Positions 17,879 to 27,788 of a DNA stretch of 64,000 nucleotides are shown here, one piece after another (positions within the stretch are counted from its first letter, which is position 1; every line of letters begins with the position of its first letter). The notes under the pieces are model-generated. The model did not search any database, had not been told where the DNA came from, and worked only from the letters and a program-made list of their open reading frames with translations. Location: positions 62,001 to 126,000 of the forward strand of contig JAKSRG010000003.1 in NCBI GenBank assembly GCA_024403735.1. Reading direction: 5' to 3'. Made by a program: the position numbers and the translations under genes. This DNA comes from Clostridia bacterium (GTDB lineage Bacteria > Bacillota > Clostridia > Saccharofermentanales > Saccharofermentanaceae).

Positions 17879-18761
17879 TTATATTCCCTCCATATGCTAA
17901 TGTAACTCGAGGATTACCTCCGAAGTCTTTAACGCATTCTATATTTACTAATCCGACCTTCTCGAAAACATCGTGAACGCCCTTCTCCTGATCGTAGCCG
18001 TGCTCAACAATTATCGCACCATTACTATTAAGCATTTGCGAAGCCTTGTTAGCAAAGACTTCATAGAACAAAAGCCCATCTTCCTTAAGTCCAAATAACG
18101 CTGTATGAGGCTCATAATCTTTAACTGATAAATCAAGTTCTTCCATATCCTTTGAAGTGATATATGGTGGATTTGAAATGATGAAATCAGCCACTTCTGA
18201 AGGCATCTTATCCAAATCCTTAAGTACATCTAACTTAACAACAGTAATACTATCAGGGCACTTACTCTGATCAAGGTTACTTCTAGTATATTGAAGCGCT
18301 TCGTCGAATAAATCAACAAGATATATCTTAGGTGTAATACCATTATCTACGAGGGCATTACCAAGTGAAATTCCAACACATCCACTACCTGTACATAAAT
18401 CCCAGATAACTGGATTAGTAATCTTACTATTAGTTATAACTTCAATAGCTTTTTCAACTAATATCTCTGTATCTGGTCTAGGGATTAGAACTCCTGGTCC
18501 AACCTTATATTCTTCGTTATAGAAGTATGCTTTACCAGTAATATATGCGACTGGTTCATTTCGACCTAATCTATCACATGCTTCATTAAACTTCTCTTCG
18601 AACTCATCAGACATAAGCTTATTTGAAGACATCTTTATCTGAACAGAAGACATACCAGTAAACTCTGATAAAAGCGCAATAATATCAAAGCGAGCATCAA
18701 TGATGCCCGCTTCGTTAAGTTTTGTCTCATTCTGGGATATTAAATCACCAATTGTCTTCAT
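17868..18761 (-). CDS. prmC: peptide chain release factor N5-glutamine methyltransferase
   Basis: 297 residues from MKTIGDLISQNE, chosen for GGAG 7 bases upstream. An N-terminal helical domain (about 1-90) is followed by the SAM-binding fold: motif I DLCTGSGCVGISLG and the catalytic ISNPPYIT, which binds the glutamine of the GGQ loop of release factors. It methylates RF1 and RF2. It overlaps the DUF1385 gene by 17 bases. In many Clostridia prmC sits with rpmE, DUF1385 and prfA; prfA is missing from this cluster. Confidence 0.95.
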   Translation of the reverse strand: MKTIGDLISQNETKLNEAGIIDARFDIIALLSEFTGMSSVQIKMSSNKLMSDEFEEKFNEACDRLGRNEPVAYITGKAYFYNEEYKVGPGVLIPRPDTEILVEKAIEVITNSKITNPVIWDLCTGSGCVGISLGNALVDNGITPKIYLVDLFDEALQYTRSNLDQSKCPDSITVVKLDVLKDLDKMPSEVADFIISNPPYITSKDMEELDLSVKDYEPHTALFGLKEDGLLFYEVFANKASQMLNSNGAIIVEHGYDQEKGVHDVFEKVGLVNIECVKDFGGNPRVTLAYGGNISGK

Positions 18762-19971
18762 TATCATTCTCCGGAATAACTGCCTGCATTGCTGCGATTG
18801 CAACTTCTACAATAGCTGCATCTGGTTCCTTAGTAGTGAACTTCTGGAGCCAGAGACCAGGCTTACAAAGGATCTTACAGATACCCTTCTCTGAATTACG
18901 TCCTACAGCACGCAAAATCTCATATGAAATACCACAGATGATTGGAATGAAGATAATTCTAATAAGAAGGTTCATCCACATGCTGTTATCACCAAGGAAC
19001 ACACCAGTGATTGTATAAATCAAGATAGAGATCATAAGTACGATGAACATGAAAGCAGTTCCGCATCTTGGATGAAATCTTGTCTGCTTCATGATGTTCT
19101 CAACTGTGAGTGGAAGTCTAGCTTCGTAACATGCAATTGTCTTATGCTCAGCACCGTGATACTGCCATACTCTTGCTATATCAGGGATCTTAGATACTGA
19201 CATTAGGTAAACCAAGAAAATCAAAATTCTTAATACACCTTCGATACAGTTAAGAAGAACTGTCATTCCAATTGAGTCAACTTTATTCTCATCGATAAAG
19301 CCTCTTACAAAATCAACTGCAAATCTTGGAAGAAGGATAAACAATCCTACACTAAGAAGAATACCTACGATAGCAGATAAAGTAAGCATCAAGTTGTAGT
19401 GCTTATTCATATACTCATCTAATCTTGATGGCTTCTTATTCTTCTCTTCCTCAGTCTGAGGCTTACCCTGCTCAGAGATATCAGCAGACTTCATAGTCGC
19501 ATCTGTACCAGTAACGAGCATCTTATAGAACTTAATACAACCTCTTACAAAAGGAACCTTCTCGAAGTATGAAACCTTATCACTCTGCTTCATCTCTTCG
19601 ATATGAATTGTACCGTCACCCTTACGTACTGCCATTGCAGTAACCTTAGGTCCGCACATCATGATACCTTCAATGAGTGCCTGTCCACCAATAGTAGTCT
19701 TCTTTGTACTATCAGCAGTCTTATCTTTATCAGAAGTCTTAATCTCTTTTGTCTTAATTGCAGCTTCACTAATCTCATCTGGATCAACCGCAGAAACTGT
19801 ATCAACAACCTTAGTTTCAGACATATCATTATTAACTTCAGACACAATAGTCTCAACAACAGTTTCTGCTGTCTCACTTGTAGCCTCTGTATCCACCATC
19901 GGTACCACAGGTACAACAGGAACTTCTGGCATAGCATCTAAATCATTATTATTCTTGATATCGTCAGACAT
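18745..19971 (-). CDS. DUF1385 membrane protein with acidic N-terminal extension
   Basis: 408 residues from MSDDIKNNNDLDAMPEV, which has GGAG 7 bases upstream. The DUF1385 core shows IGGQALIEGIMMCGPKVTAM, YHGAEHKTIACYEA and HPRCGTAFMF, with four or five membrane helices (about 190-370). The first 85 residues are a low-complexity extension rich in Val, Thr, Glu and Ser that is not part of the family. The His-containing motifs suggest metal binding, but the biochemical role is unknown. It follows rpmE and precedes prmC, as in other Clostridia. Confidence 0.9.
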   Translation of the reverse strand: MSDDIKNNNDLDAMPEVPVVPVVPMVDTEATSETAETVVETIVSEVNNDMSETKVVDTVSAVDPDEISEAAIKTKEIKTSDKDKTADSTKKTTIGGQALIEGIMMCGPKVTAMAVRKGDGTIHIEEMKQSDKVSYFEKVPFVRGCIKFYKMLVTGTDATMKSADISEQGKPQTEEEKNKKPSRLDEYMNKHYNLMLTLSAIVGILLSVGLFILLPRFAVDFVRGFIDENKVDSIGMTVLLNCIEGVLRILIFLVYLMSVSKIPDIARVWQYHGAEHKTIACYEARLPLTVENIMKQTRFHPRCGTAFMFIVLMISILIYTITGVFLGDNSMWMNLLIRIIFIPIICGISYEILRAVGRNSEKGICKILCKPGLWLQKFTTKEPDAAIVEVAIAAMQAVIPENDNEDNW

Positions 19972-20113
19972 ATATAATCTCCAATATATAAATTTCAACA
20001 ACTTATTATACCATCACATATGTTACTAATAGATTTCAATCAAGGTAAAAATTAGAGAAAGTATTTATTTTTATTAGAAGTAATGAGCTATCAATAATTC
20101 ATGCAATAAAAAA

Positions 20114-20135
20114 GCGGTAAGATTTCTCTTACCGC
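20114..20135 (-). terminator. intrinsic terminator of rpmE
   Basis: Minus-strand 9-bp stem GCGGTAAGA/TCTTACCGC with a 4-base loop, followed by TTTTTTATTG. Confidence 0.9.
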
Positions 20136-20157
20136 CTGAATGTTCATTAACACAAAA

Positions 20158-20361
20158 TTAAGCCTTGTTAGCCATTCTCTTGTTGAACTTATCGATACGT
20201 CCACCTGTATCAACGAGCTTCTGCTTACCTGTGTAGAATGGATGACACTTAGAGCAGATATCAACATGAAGATCAGCCTTTGTTGACATAGCCTCGAAAG
20301 TCTCACCACAAGCACACTTAACCATTACAACATGGTTCTGTGGATGGATTCCTTCTTTCAT
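20158..20361 (-). CDS. rpmE: 50S ribosomal protein L31, zinc-binding type
   Basis: 67 residues starting [19 protein letters not shown]; the ATG is chosen over an in-frame GTG three codons earlier because AAGAGGTG is the ribosome site. The Cys-x-Cys and Cys-x-x-Cys pairs (KCACGE, ICSKCH) are those of the zinc-containing L31 form, as opposed to the zinc-free paralogue induced under zinc starvation. It bridges 50S and 30S subunits. It follows rho by 111 bases, with a leader hairpin between, and has a strong terminator behind it. Confidence 0.97.
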   Translation of the reverse strand: MKEGIHPQNHVVMVKCACGETFEAMSTKADLHVDICSKCHPFYTGKQKLVDTGGRIDKFNKRMANKA

Positions 20362-20384
20362 CTCTTTCACCTCTTATCATATGC

Positions 20385-20416
20385 ATGGCGCGTAAACCAC
20401 AATTTACGTATGCCAT
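20385..20416 (-). promoter_or_regulatory. leader hairpin ahead of rpmE
   Basis: A two-part hairpin on the minus strand: ATGGC/GCCAT, a small internal loop, then CGTAAA/TTTACG closing a 6-base loop. It has no T tail, so it is not a terminator for rho. Its position just before the rpmE ribosome site fits an autoregulatory ribosomal-protein leader; L31 leader motifs of this kind have been described in Firmicutes. Assignment to that family is inference. Confidence 0.45.
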
Positions 20417-20472
20417 ACCGGACTTTTAGTAACTTTGAAATATTACTTTATTAATACTTCTCTGTCAATAGA

Positions 20473-22737
20473 TTAATCATCAACTGCAAAAGATTTTTTT
20501 ATAGAAAGTACAAAAGATGAGTTATTTGTTGTCTTCTGCATAAAGTTAATAACTGCATCCGTCGCTGTTGTTGTATCAACATCAGCAATTTTTTTTCTAA
20601 GAAGCCATATAGCTTCGAGTTCTTCTGGTGTGAGGAGAAGGTCTTCTCTTCTTGTACCAGACTTATCAACTGCAATAGCTGGGAATACTCTTCTATCAGC
20701 GAGTTTTCTATCGAGTGTAACTTCCATGTTACCTGTTCCCTTGAACTCCTCGAAAATAACCTCGTCCATTCTAGAACCAGTCTCAATAAGAGCTGTTGCA
20801 ATGATAGTCAAGCTACCACCGTTTTCGATATTTCTAGCAGCACCAAAGAATCTCTTAGGTCCATACAAAGATCCTGGATCAAGACCACCAGAAAGTGTAC
20901 GTCCTGTAGGATTAATTGTTAAGTTATAAGCTCTTGCTAATCTTGTCATTGAGTCGAGAAGGATTACAACATCCTCACCAATCTCAACAAGACGCATAGC
21001 TCTCTCGAGTACGAGTTCAGTAACTCTTACATGATTTTCTGGCTTCTTATCGAATGTAGAATATACAACTTCACCATTGATTGAACGCTGCATATCTGTA
21101 ACTTCCTCAGGACGCTCGTCGATAAGGAGAACAATCAAGTGACAACTTGGATTATTAGCCTTAATAGCGTTAGCAACCTTCTTCAAAAGAACAGTCTTAC
21201 CAGCCTTAGGTGGAGATACAATCATACCTCTTTGTCCCTTACCAATTGGTGAGAACAAATCGATAATTCTTGTTGAAATATCATTCTTACCCTTACCAAA
21301 ATCTGTCTCAAGAACAAGCTTCTCATCTGGATAAATAGCTGTCAATGTCTCAAAGCGCTTACGCTTACGGATGACATCCATATCCATATCTTCAGTAAGT
21401 TCAATACCATTTACAGAGAGAATTCTCTTAAGTGGTGCATACTTTTCCTTACCCTTAGGTGGAACAGCAAGACCCTTAATATAGTCACCTCTTCTTAGAC
21501 CCATACGTCTAATTAACTGACCCTGAACAAAGGCATCTTCATCACCTGGCAAATAGTTATTCTTATGAATAAAACCATTGAAGTCACCCTTATCACCTGA
21601 ACCAATTGAGAGGACACCTTCAACTTCAATGTACTGAATTTCTGGTTCAACTACTTCTGGAACTTCAGGAGTTTTTTCTTCAGTTACTTCACCTTCTGGG
21701 ATTTCCTTTGATTCGATCTCAGTTACAACAACTTCACCATTCTCCTGTGTACCAAAAGAGAGTGTTCTCTTTCTTCCACGAACTGGCTTCTTCTGCTTCT
21801 TCTTTGAACCGTCTTCAGCTGGCTTTTCCTCAGCCTTAGGAGCTTCCTCACTTGTCTCAGAAGTTTTATCTTCACTCTCAGTAGCAGCTACTTCAGGCTT
21901 AACTTCTTCTTTGTTATCTGAATTCTTCTTAGACTTAGAATTTCTTCTATTTCTCTTTGAATCCTTCTTGCCTTCAGCCTTATCTGATTTGTCAGTTTCC
22001 TTATTTGGAACTTCAGTTACTTCTGCTACTTCAGTAGTCTCAGGAGTTACTTCAACTGGATTAGTTTCAGAAGTAATAGGAGCCTTAGTTTCTTCAGTAG
22101 CAGGCACATCAGCATTTACTTCAGCTGACTTCTTTGCCTTTGATTTAGACGCTGGCTTCTTAGTCTTCTTATTTGTATTCTTTGGTCCAGAAACCTTATC
22201 TTCTACAGAAGGCGCAACCTCTGCTACTACTTCATTAGCAGGAGTTTCAGTAGTCTCAGGAGTTTTAACAACTTCCTCCTGAACACTAGTCTCAACTACA
22301 TCTGACTTAGCATCCTTTGTTTCCTTCTTAGATCTTGATTTCTTCTTTGGAGTTTCTTTCTTTTCTGCTGTTTCTTCCTTAACTGGTTCAACAGCTTCTT
22401 TAACTTCAGGAATATCTTCTTTTACAGGTTCTTCCTTAGTAGTCTTTGCCTTAGGCTTACGAGTAGAAGTTTTTGCTTTCTTAGGAGTTGGCTCTTCAAT
22501 AACCTTCTCCTCTGTTTCAGTAGCAGAACTTTCTTTTGAAGTCTCTTTAGTCGCAGCCTTTTTTGTAGTTCTCTTTTTCTTAGGTGCTTCTTCCTTAACT
22601 GGATCACCAGCAATCAAAGCAACCAATTCCCCTGATGTCTTCTTGCTAGCATCATCTCTTGTAATCAGATTAAACGCAACAGCAATCTCAACAAGGTCAG
22701 AAAAAGATTTTTGCTCTAGGGCTTCTCTTTCAGTCAT
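20473..22737 (-). CDS. rho: transcription termination factor Rho with long disordered insert
   Basis: 754 residues from MTEREALEQKSF, preferred because GAGG lies upstream of this ATG. Typical Rho is about 420 residues. Residues 1-45 are the N-terminal helix bundle (SDLVEIAVAFNLITRDDASK). About 46-365 is a Lys/Glu/Thr/Pro-rich low-complexity stretch. Then come the OB-fold RNA-binding domain (EGVLSIGSGDKGDFNGFIH) and the RecA-like ATPase, with Walker A SPPKAGKT at about 508-515, Walker B VVILLDSMTRLARAYN and the R-loop region (GGSLTIIATALIETGSRMDE). Rho is a hexameric RNA helicase that ends transcription. rpmE, DUF1385 and prmC follow on the same strand. Confidence 0.97.
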   Translation of the reverse strand: MTEREALEQKSFSDLVEIAVAFNLITRDDASKKTSGELVALIAGDPVKEEAPKKKRTTKKAATKETSKESSATETEEKVIEEPTPKKAKTSTRKPKAKTTKEEPVKEDIPEVKEAVEPVKEETAEKKETPKKKSRSKKETKDAKSDVVETSVQEEVVKTPETTETPANEVVAEVAPSVEDKVSGPKNTNKKTKKPASKSKAKKSAEVNADVPATEETKAPITSETNPVEVTPETTEVAEVTEVPNKETDKSDKAEGKKDSKRNRRNSKSKKNSDNKEEVKPEVAATESEDKTSETSEEAPKAEEKPAEDGSKKKQKKPVRGRKRTLSFGTQENGEVVVTEIESKEIPEGEVTEEKTPEVPEVVEPEIQYIEVEGVLSIGSGDKGDFNGFIHKNNYLPGDEDAFVQGQLIRRMGLRRGDYIKGLAVPPKGKEKYAPLKRILSVNGIELTEDMDMDVIRKRKRFETLTAIYPDEKLVLETDFGKGKNDISTRIIDLFSPIGKGQRGMIVSPPKAGKTVLLKKVANAIKANNPSCHLIVLLIDERPEEVTDMQRSINGEVVYSTFDKKPENHVRVTELVLERAMRLVEIGEDVVILLDSMTRLARAYNLTINPTGRTLSGGLDPGSLYGPKRFFGAARNIENGGSLTIIATALIETGSRMDEVIFEEFKGTGNMEVTLDRKLADRRVFPAIAVDKSGTRREDLLLTPEELEAIWLLRKKIADVDTTTATDAVINFMQKTTNNSSFVLSIKKSFAVDD

Positions 22738-22828
22738 AAAAATCCTCATTTTGTATGAAAATTAAAAATTGTTACGAAACTTAAATTGTTATGGGAATAC
22801 ATTAAAAATCGTAATTTGAAACACCCAA

Positions 22829-22857
22829 ATCTTATCATCCAACGAAAGAATAATCAA
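22829..22857 (-). promoter_or_regulatory. candidate rho promoter
   Basis: Minus-strand TTGATT (22852-22857), 17-bp spacer, TAAGAT (22829-22834), about 90 bases before the rho start. The rest of 22738-23034 holds only the mreB terminator and AT-rich DNA. Confidence 0.5.
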
Positions 22858-22935
22858 TACAGTTTTTCAAATTGATATTCTTAGTCTCCCAGTCGTTACC
22901 AAAGAATATTCACATTCGAAAACAATCCCAAACAA

Positions 22936-22968
22936 AAGATCATCCCACAACAATTGTGAGATGATCTT
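22936..22968 (-). terminator. intrinsic terminator of mreB
   Basis: A near-perfect 15-bp minus-strand stem (AAGATCATCTCACAA with TTGTGGGATGATCTT) and a 3-base loop, followed by TTGTTT, 66 bases after the mreB stop. Confidence 0.88.
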
Positions 22969-23034
22969 AATTAGTTTTCTTAATATTTATTTTAATCGAT
23001 ATATCAGATATAGATATCAATCTATAACAATAAA

Positions 23035-24045
23035 TTACTGATCACCAAGTGCAGCGAACTTATCCATCATATCGAGTGCCTTACCTGTACCGATAGCTAC
23101 ACATGAGATTGCATCCTGAGCGATATAAACATCAATACCAATCTTAGTAGCGAGCATTCTATCGAGACCATAAAGAAGTGCTCCACCACCTGTCATTACG
23201 ATACCTCTCTGTGAGATATCAGCCATAAGCTCTGGAGGTGTCTTCTCAAGTACAACATGTACTGCTTCAAAAATTGCAGATACAGGTTCTTCGAGAGCTT
23301 CGAGCATTTCTGTTGATGAAACAGTAACTGTAGCAGGAAGACCTGTAATGAGATTTCTACCACGAACATCAAGAGTAAGTTCTTCATCTCTTGGGTATGC
23401 ACAACCAATCTGAATCTTGAGCATCTCAGCTGTCTTATCACCGATGAGGATATTATGCTTACGACGAACATGCTTAACGATAGCTTCGTCAAACTTATCA
23501 CCAGCAACCTTAAGTGATGCATCAACTACAGGCTCACAAAGTGAGATAACAGAAATATCTGTTGTACCACCACCGATATCAACAATCATAGAACCGCATG
23601 CTTTTGTAATATCAATACCAGCACCAATTGCAGCAGCAATAGGCTCACGGATAAGGAATACATCTTTAGCACCAGCATGACGACATGCATTCTCTACAGC
23701 CTGCTGCTCAACCGGAGTAATAACTGATGGAACGCATACAACGATAGTAGGCTTAAAGTATGTAGCGCGGAAACCATTACATACACGACCAATAAAAGCC
23801 TTGAGCATAACTTCTGTAGCTCTAAAATCTGAAATAACGCCTTCTCTCAAAGGACGAATAGCCTCTACTACACCCGGTGTACGACCAAGCATTAAGCTAG
23901 CGCTCTCACCTACTGCCAAAACCTTACCTGTCTTTGTATTAACTGCAACTACTGATGGTTCCTTAAGAACAACACCTTTACCACGAACGTATATCAAAAC
24001 ACTACTAGTACCTAAATCGATACCAATTTCCATGCCTAAACCCAT
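23035..24045 (-). CDS. mreB: rod shape-determining actin homologue MreB/Mbl
   Basis: 336 residues, full length. The actin-fold motifs are clear: phosphate-1 MEIGIDLGTSSVLIYV, the connect segment PIAAAIGAGIDI, phosphate-2 SMIVDIGGGTTDISVISL and the adenosine motif GIVMTGGGALLYGLDRML. MreB polymerises on the membrane and guides the elongation peptidoglycan machinery. The start has GAGGTG at good distance. It stands alone, not followed by mreCD, so it may be a second MreB-type protein (Mbl or MreBH) rather than the mreBCD copy. Confidence 0.95.
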   Translation of the reverse strand: MGLGMEIGIDLGTSSVLIYVRGKGVVLKEPSVVAVNTKTGKVLAVGESASLMLGRTPGVVEAIRPLREGVISDFRATEVMLKAFIGRVCNGFRATYFKPTIVVCVPSVITPVEQQAVENACRHAGAKDVFLIREPIAAAIGAGIDITKACGSMIVDIGGGTTDISVISLCEPVVDASLKVAGDKFDEAIVKHVRRKHNILIGDKTAEMLKIQIGCAYPRDEELTLDVRGRNLITGLPATVTVSSTEMLEALEEPVSAIFEAVHVVLEKTPPELMADISQRGIVMTGGGALLYGLDRMLATKIGIDVYIAQDAISCVAIGTGKALDMMDKFAALGDQ

Positions 24046-24214
24046 ATTTACACCTCAATATATATAGAAAAGCTCACAAAGGAGCATAATAATTCATAAT
24101 AGCGTTTTCATTATACATTAGTGTTTAGCAAAATCAAACGTAAATAGTGGCAAAACTACGTTACATTACAGTTACATCTTCTAATTATTTAATATTCTAT
24201 TATATGAAACCAAG

Positions 24215-24223
24215 TGATATAAT
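24215..24223 (+). promoter_or_regulatory. extended -10 promoter of leuS
   Basis: TG-A-TATAAT at 24215-24223 forms an extended -10 element with a poor -35 (TTCTAT, 17 bases upstream). The roughly 50-base leader contains a small ACCC/GGGT hairpin but no T-box. Confidence 0.55.
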
Positions 24224-24278
24224 AGTTCAGTTTAATAACCCTACAATTGGGTAATCTTATACGAGAGGTATAAATTTA

Positions 24279-26753
24279 ATGTCATATTCAATTGAAATAG
24301 ATCGTAAATGGCAGAAAAAATGGGAAGAGACTAAGCTTTATAAGTTCGATCCAGAAAAGAAGGGCGAAAAGCTCTACTGTTTGGAAATGTTCTCATACCC
24401 ATCAGGTGCCAACCTTCACTTAGGTCACTGGTACAACTATTCTCTTACAGACTCATGGTCAAGAATGAAGAGAATGCAGGGCTTCAACGTTTTCCATCCA
24501 ATGGGCTTTGACGCTTTTGGTCTCCCTGCTGAGAACTATGCCATTAAGACAGGTATTCACCCACAGGATTCAACACTTAAGAACATCGCAACAATGGAAA
24601 AGCAGCTCAAGGAAATGGGCGCTACATTTGATTGGGATTATGAGCTTGCTACATGCATGCCTGATTACTACAAGTGGAACCAGTGGCTCTTCTTAAAGCT
24701 TTATGAAAACAATCTCGCTTACAGAAAGAATGCACCAGTTAACTGGTGTCCTAAGTGCCAGACTGTACTTGCTAATGAGCAGGTTATCGATGGTAAGTGT
24801 GAGCGATGTGATTCTGAGATTATCAGAAAGAACATGACACAGTGGTTCTTCGCTATTACTAAGTATGCTCAAGAACTTCTCGACTGTCTCCCACAGCTCG
24901 ACTGGCCAGAAAAGACAAAGAAAATTCAGACAAACTGGATTGGTAGATCTGAAGGTTCAGAAGTATCTTTCTTCTGTGAGAAGGATGGCGAACAGCTCAA
25001 GGATGAGAATGGTGATCCACTTAAGCTTACAGTATTCACAACTCGTGCTGATACATTCATGGGTGTTACATATGTAGTAGTTGCACCAGAGTCTGAGATT
25101 TGCGCTAAGCTCACAACAGATGCTCAGCGCGAAGAAGTTGAAAAGTATCGTGAGTTCACAAGTAAGGCTTCTGATATCGATCGTATGTCTACAACACGCG
25201 AAAAGACTGGTGTATTCACAGGCGCATATGCTATTCACCCACTTAACGGCCGCAAGGTACCTATCTGGGCATCAGACTATGTAATCGCTGGTTACGGTAC
25301 TGGTGTAGTAATGGCTGTACCTGCTCACGACGAGCGTGACTTTGAGTTCGCTACTAAGTTTGGTCTTGATATCATCCGTGTAGTTGAGTCTAAGGAAGGC
25401 GCTGCTGACGAACTCCCATACTGCGAGAAGAAGGGTGTTCTTGTTAACTCTGATGAGTTCAACGGTCTTGAGATGCACAAGGGTCTCGATGCTATCGTTA
25501 GTAAGCTTGCTACAATGGATATGGGTGTTAAGAAGGTTAACTACAGACTTCGTGACTGGCTCATCTCACGTCAGCGTTATTGGGGTACTCCAATCCCAAT
25601 GATCCACTGTCCAGAGTGTGGTGTTGTACCAGTTCCTGAGAAGGACCTCCCTGTACTTCTTCCATACGATGTTGAGTTCACACCAGATGGTGAAAGCCCA
25701 CTTGCTAAGTGCGAAAGCTTCATCAACTGCAAGTGTCCTAAGTGTGGTAAGGATGCTAAGCGTGATCCAGATACAATGGATACATTCGTTGACTCATCTT
25801 GGTACGAGCTCCGTTACCCAGACAACAAGAATTCAGAGAAGATCTTCGATTCTGAGTGGATCAATAAGATTGCTCCTGTTGATAAGTACGTTGGTGGTCC
25901 TGAGCACGCTGCAATGCACCTCCTCTACTCTAGATTTATCGCTAAGGCTATGCGTGACATGGGTCTCGTTAAGTTCGACGAGCCATTCAAGAGCCTTGTT
26001 CACCAGGGTATCATCCTTGGACCTGATGGTAACAGAATGAGTAAGTCAAGAGGAAACACTGTTGCTCCAGACGAGTACGTTAACAAGTATGGTTCAGACG
26101 TATTCAGAACATACCTCGCATTCGGTTTCTCATACACAGAGGGTGGTCCATGGGACGATAAGGGACTTCAGGCTATCGTTAAGTTCGTTAACCGTGTTGA
26201 GCGTCTTGTTGATGACACAATGACTATCACAGATAAGTACGATCCAGCATCACTTACAAAGGCTGATAAGGATCTTAACTACGTACTTAACTACACAATC
26301 AAGTCTGTTACAGCTGACTCAGAGAGATTCTCATTCAATACATCAATTGCTCGTATGATGGAGCTCATCAATGCTCTTACTAAGTACCAGCAGTCTGGTG
26401 AAGTTAATAAGGGTTTCCTCCGTCATGTTGTTGAGACACTCCTTCTCCTCTTCGCACCATTTGCTCCACACTTCACAGAAGAGCAGTGGGAAAAGATGGG
26501 TAACGAGTATTCAATCTTCAACCAGGCTTGGCCTACATTTGATGAGAGTGCACTCGTTAAGGATGAGATTGAAATTGCTGTTCAGATCAACGGTCGTGTT
26601 TCATTCAAGGTAGATATTCCTTCTAACGCTGAGCAGGCTGATGTTGAAGCAATCGTTAAGTCTGATGCTAGATTTGACGAAGCACTCGCTGGCAGAAACA
26701 TCGTTAAGTTCATCTACGTTAAGGGTCGTCTTGCTAACATCGTCGCTAAGTAA
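24279..26753 (+). CDS. leuS: leucyl-tRNA synthetase
   Basis: 824 residues, full-length bacterial LeuRS. The class Ia HIGH signature is in [13 protein letters not shown] (His47-His50) and the KMSKS loop is NRMSKSRGN near residues 584-592. Four-cysteine zinc modules are visible ([10 protein letters not shown] ... CERCDSEI). The CP1 editing domain follows ([20 protein letters not shown], with the Thr-rich site). It charges tRNA-Leu in the cytoplasm. The gene stands alone with its own promoter and terminator; no T-box leader was found, so regulation by tRNA is not indicated. Confidence 0.99.
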   Translation: MSYSIEIDRKWQKKWEETKLYKFDPEKKGEKLYCLEMFSYPSGANLHLGHWYNYSLTDSWSRMKRMQGFNVFHPMGFDAFGLPAENYAIKTGIHPQDSTLKNIATMEKQLKEMGATFDWDYELATCMPDYYKWNQWLFLKLYENNLAYRKNAPVNWCPKCQTVLANEQVIDGKCERCDSEIIRKNMTQWFFAITKYAQELLDCLPQLDWPEKTKKIQTNWIGRSEGSEVSFFCEKDGEQLKDENGDPLKLTVFTTRADTFMGVTYVVVAPESEICAKLTTDAQREEVEKYREFTSKASDIDRMSTTREKTGVFTGAYAIHPLNGRKVPIWASDYVIAGYGTGVVMAVPAHDERDFEFATKFGLDIIRVVESKEGAADELPYCEKKGVLVNSDEFNGLEMHKGLDAIVSKLATMDMGVKKVNYRLRDWLISRQRYWGTPIPMIHCPECGVVPVPEKDLPVLLPYDVEFTPDGESPLAKCESFINCKCPKCGKDAKRDPDTMDTFVDSSWYELRYPDNKNSEKIFDSEWINKIAPVDKYVGGPEHAAMHLLYSRFIAKAMRDMGLVKFDEPFKSLVHQGIILGPDGNRMSKSRGNTVAPDEYVNKYGSDVFRTYLAFGFSYTEGGPWDDKGLQAIVKFVNRVERLVDDTMTITDKYDPASLTKADKDLNYVLNYTIKSVTADSERFSFNTSIARMMELINALTKYQQSGEVNKGFLRHVVETLLLLFAPFAPHFTEEQWEKMGNEYSIFNQAWPTFDESALVKDEIEIAVQINGRVSFKVDIPSNAEQADVEAIVKSDARFDEALAGRNIVKFIYVKGRLANIVAK

Positions 26754-26777
26754 TATATAGACAATCTCAAATATAAC

Positions 26778-26810
26778 AAGAGCTTCATCTGCATTTCAGG
26801 TGAAGCTCTT
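26778..26810 (+). terminator. intrinsic terminator of leuS
   Basis: 14-bp stem (AAGAGCTTCATCTG with CAGGTGAAGCTCTT) and a 5-base loop, followed by TTTTTCATG. Confidence 0.92.
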
Positions 26811-26825
26811 TTTCATGCAGTAAAA

Positions 26826-26850
26826 AAGAACTGCCATCAAGACAGTTCTT
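26826..26850 (-). terminator. intrinsic terminator of the small membrane protein operon
   Basis: Minus-strand stem AAGAACTG/CAGTTCTT followed by six T residues, 23 bases after the stop of the gene ending at 26874. It faces the leuS terminator. Confidence 0.85.
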
Positions 26851-26873
26851 CTATTCATAGATATTTATCTATG

Positions 26874-27275
26874 TTACTCTTCTCTATCAGACTTTCTCGT
26901 GAACAACTTAGCCAAAAATCTTTTTACTGGCGCTGTCTGAATTATCATGAGGAATACTGGAATTCCAATCCAAGGGATTAGCATAGCATTCTCACTTACA
27001 CCAGCTTTACTTATCAAGAGCGCAATGACTACGAATACTGCAGCAGCTGCAAGTAATATTCCGTTCTGTAATATAAGACCCTTGATATTACCATTTCTAG
27101 AATTCATACCGAACTGAACGATTAGGAATAGCACAAAGGCAATTGCTAATACAATGATACCTCTTGTAGTATTATCGAACTTCTGGAACCACTCTATATT
27201 GTCCTTGGCATAGAACAGAGCCAAAAACAAACCAATCATTACAATACCTGATATACCATTACTCTTTTTAGCCAT
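26874..27275 (-). CDS. small multi-pass membrane protein, unknown function
   Basis: 133 residues from MAKKSNGISG, which has AGGTG upstream. Four hydrophobic segments are seen (about 8-22, 40-58, 68-88 and 98-113), with a basic C-terminus (KRFLAKLFTRKSDREE). No family is recognised. It follows the thioesterase gene by 19 bases, so the two are co-transcribed and end at the terminator at 26826-26850. Confidence 0.65.
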   Translation of the reverse strand: MAKKSNGISGIVMIGLFLALFYAKDNIEWFQKFDNTTRGIIVLAIAFVLFLIVQFGMNSRNGNIKGLILQNGILLAAAAVFVVIALLISKAGVSENAMLIPWIGIPVFLMIIQTAPVKRFLAKLFTRKSDREE

Positions 27276-27294
27276 ATCATTCACCTATTAATAA

Positions 27295-27687
27295 TTAAGC
27301 CTTACGGAAGCCAACAGATGTTGCAGTAGCAATAAGCTTACCATTCTCATCAGTAACGCTTACTGTGTATGTAGCAACACTTCTACCATTCTTTACTACT
27401 GATGACTCAGCATACAAATACTCACCAACAGCTGGAGCGTTATATACAATATTAGATGTAAGTGTACTTGTTGGGTTATTACCCACATTAGAAGCAATAG
27501 CGAATGTGAAATCAACAAGAGTATAGATACATCCACCCATTACAGTGTTATTAGCATTAAGGTGCTTCTTCTCAACCTTGAGCTTAGTCTTACAATAATT
27601 CTCTTCAATATCTACAATCTCAATACCTACTGTCTCTGTAGCGAATAAGTCTTTCGCGAAAAATGAACGAGCGTCTTCAACCTGCAT
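27295..27687 (-). CDS. PaaI-type hotdog-fold thioesterase
   Basis: 130 residues from MQVEDARSFFAKDLFATE, preferred since AAGGAG lies 9 bases upstream; an upstream ATG would give 138 residues. The hotdog-fold signature is LNANNTVMGGCIYTLVDFTFAIASN, where the usual HGG is replaced by MGG and the Asp of the active-site helix is kept, followed by VYNAPAVGEYLYAES. Family members hydrolyse acyl-CoA thioesters in the cytoplasm. Substrate unknown. Confidence 0.88.
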   Translation of the reverse strand: MQVEDARSFFAKDLFATETVGIEIVDIEENYCKTKLKVEKKHLNANNTVMGGCIYTLVDFTFAIASNVGNNPTSTLTSNIVYNAPAVGEYLYAESSVVKNGRSVATYTVSVTDENGKLIATATSVGFRKA

Positions 27688-27749
27688 ATGTTTAATCTCC
27701 TTCTTATACATAACAACTAAATTAATTATATCAAACTAAAATAAAAATA

Positions 27750-27775
27750 GGCCCTGGAAAATACTCTCCAGAGCC
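27750..27775 (-). terminator. intrinsic terminator of the zinc-ribbon/Trp-tail gene
   Basis: Minus-strand stem GGCTCTGGA/TCCAGGGCC followed by TATTTTTATTTT, 14 bases after the stop at 27789. Confidence 0.85.
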
Positions 27776-27788
27776 TAAAGTCTATTAA

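Noticed and set aside
24063-24278. T-box leader for leuS
   Set aside because: The leader after the extended -10 is only about 50 bases, lacks the T-box sequence and a terminator/antiterminator pair; only a 4-bp hairpin is present.
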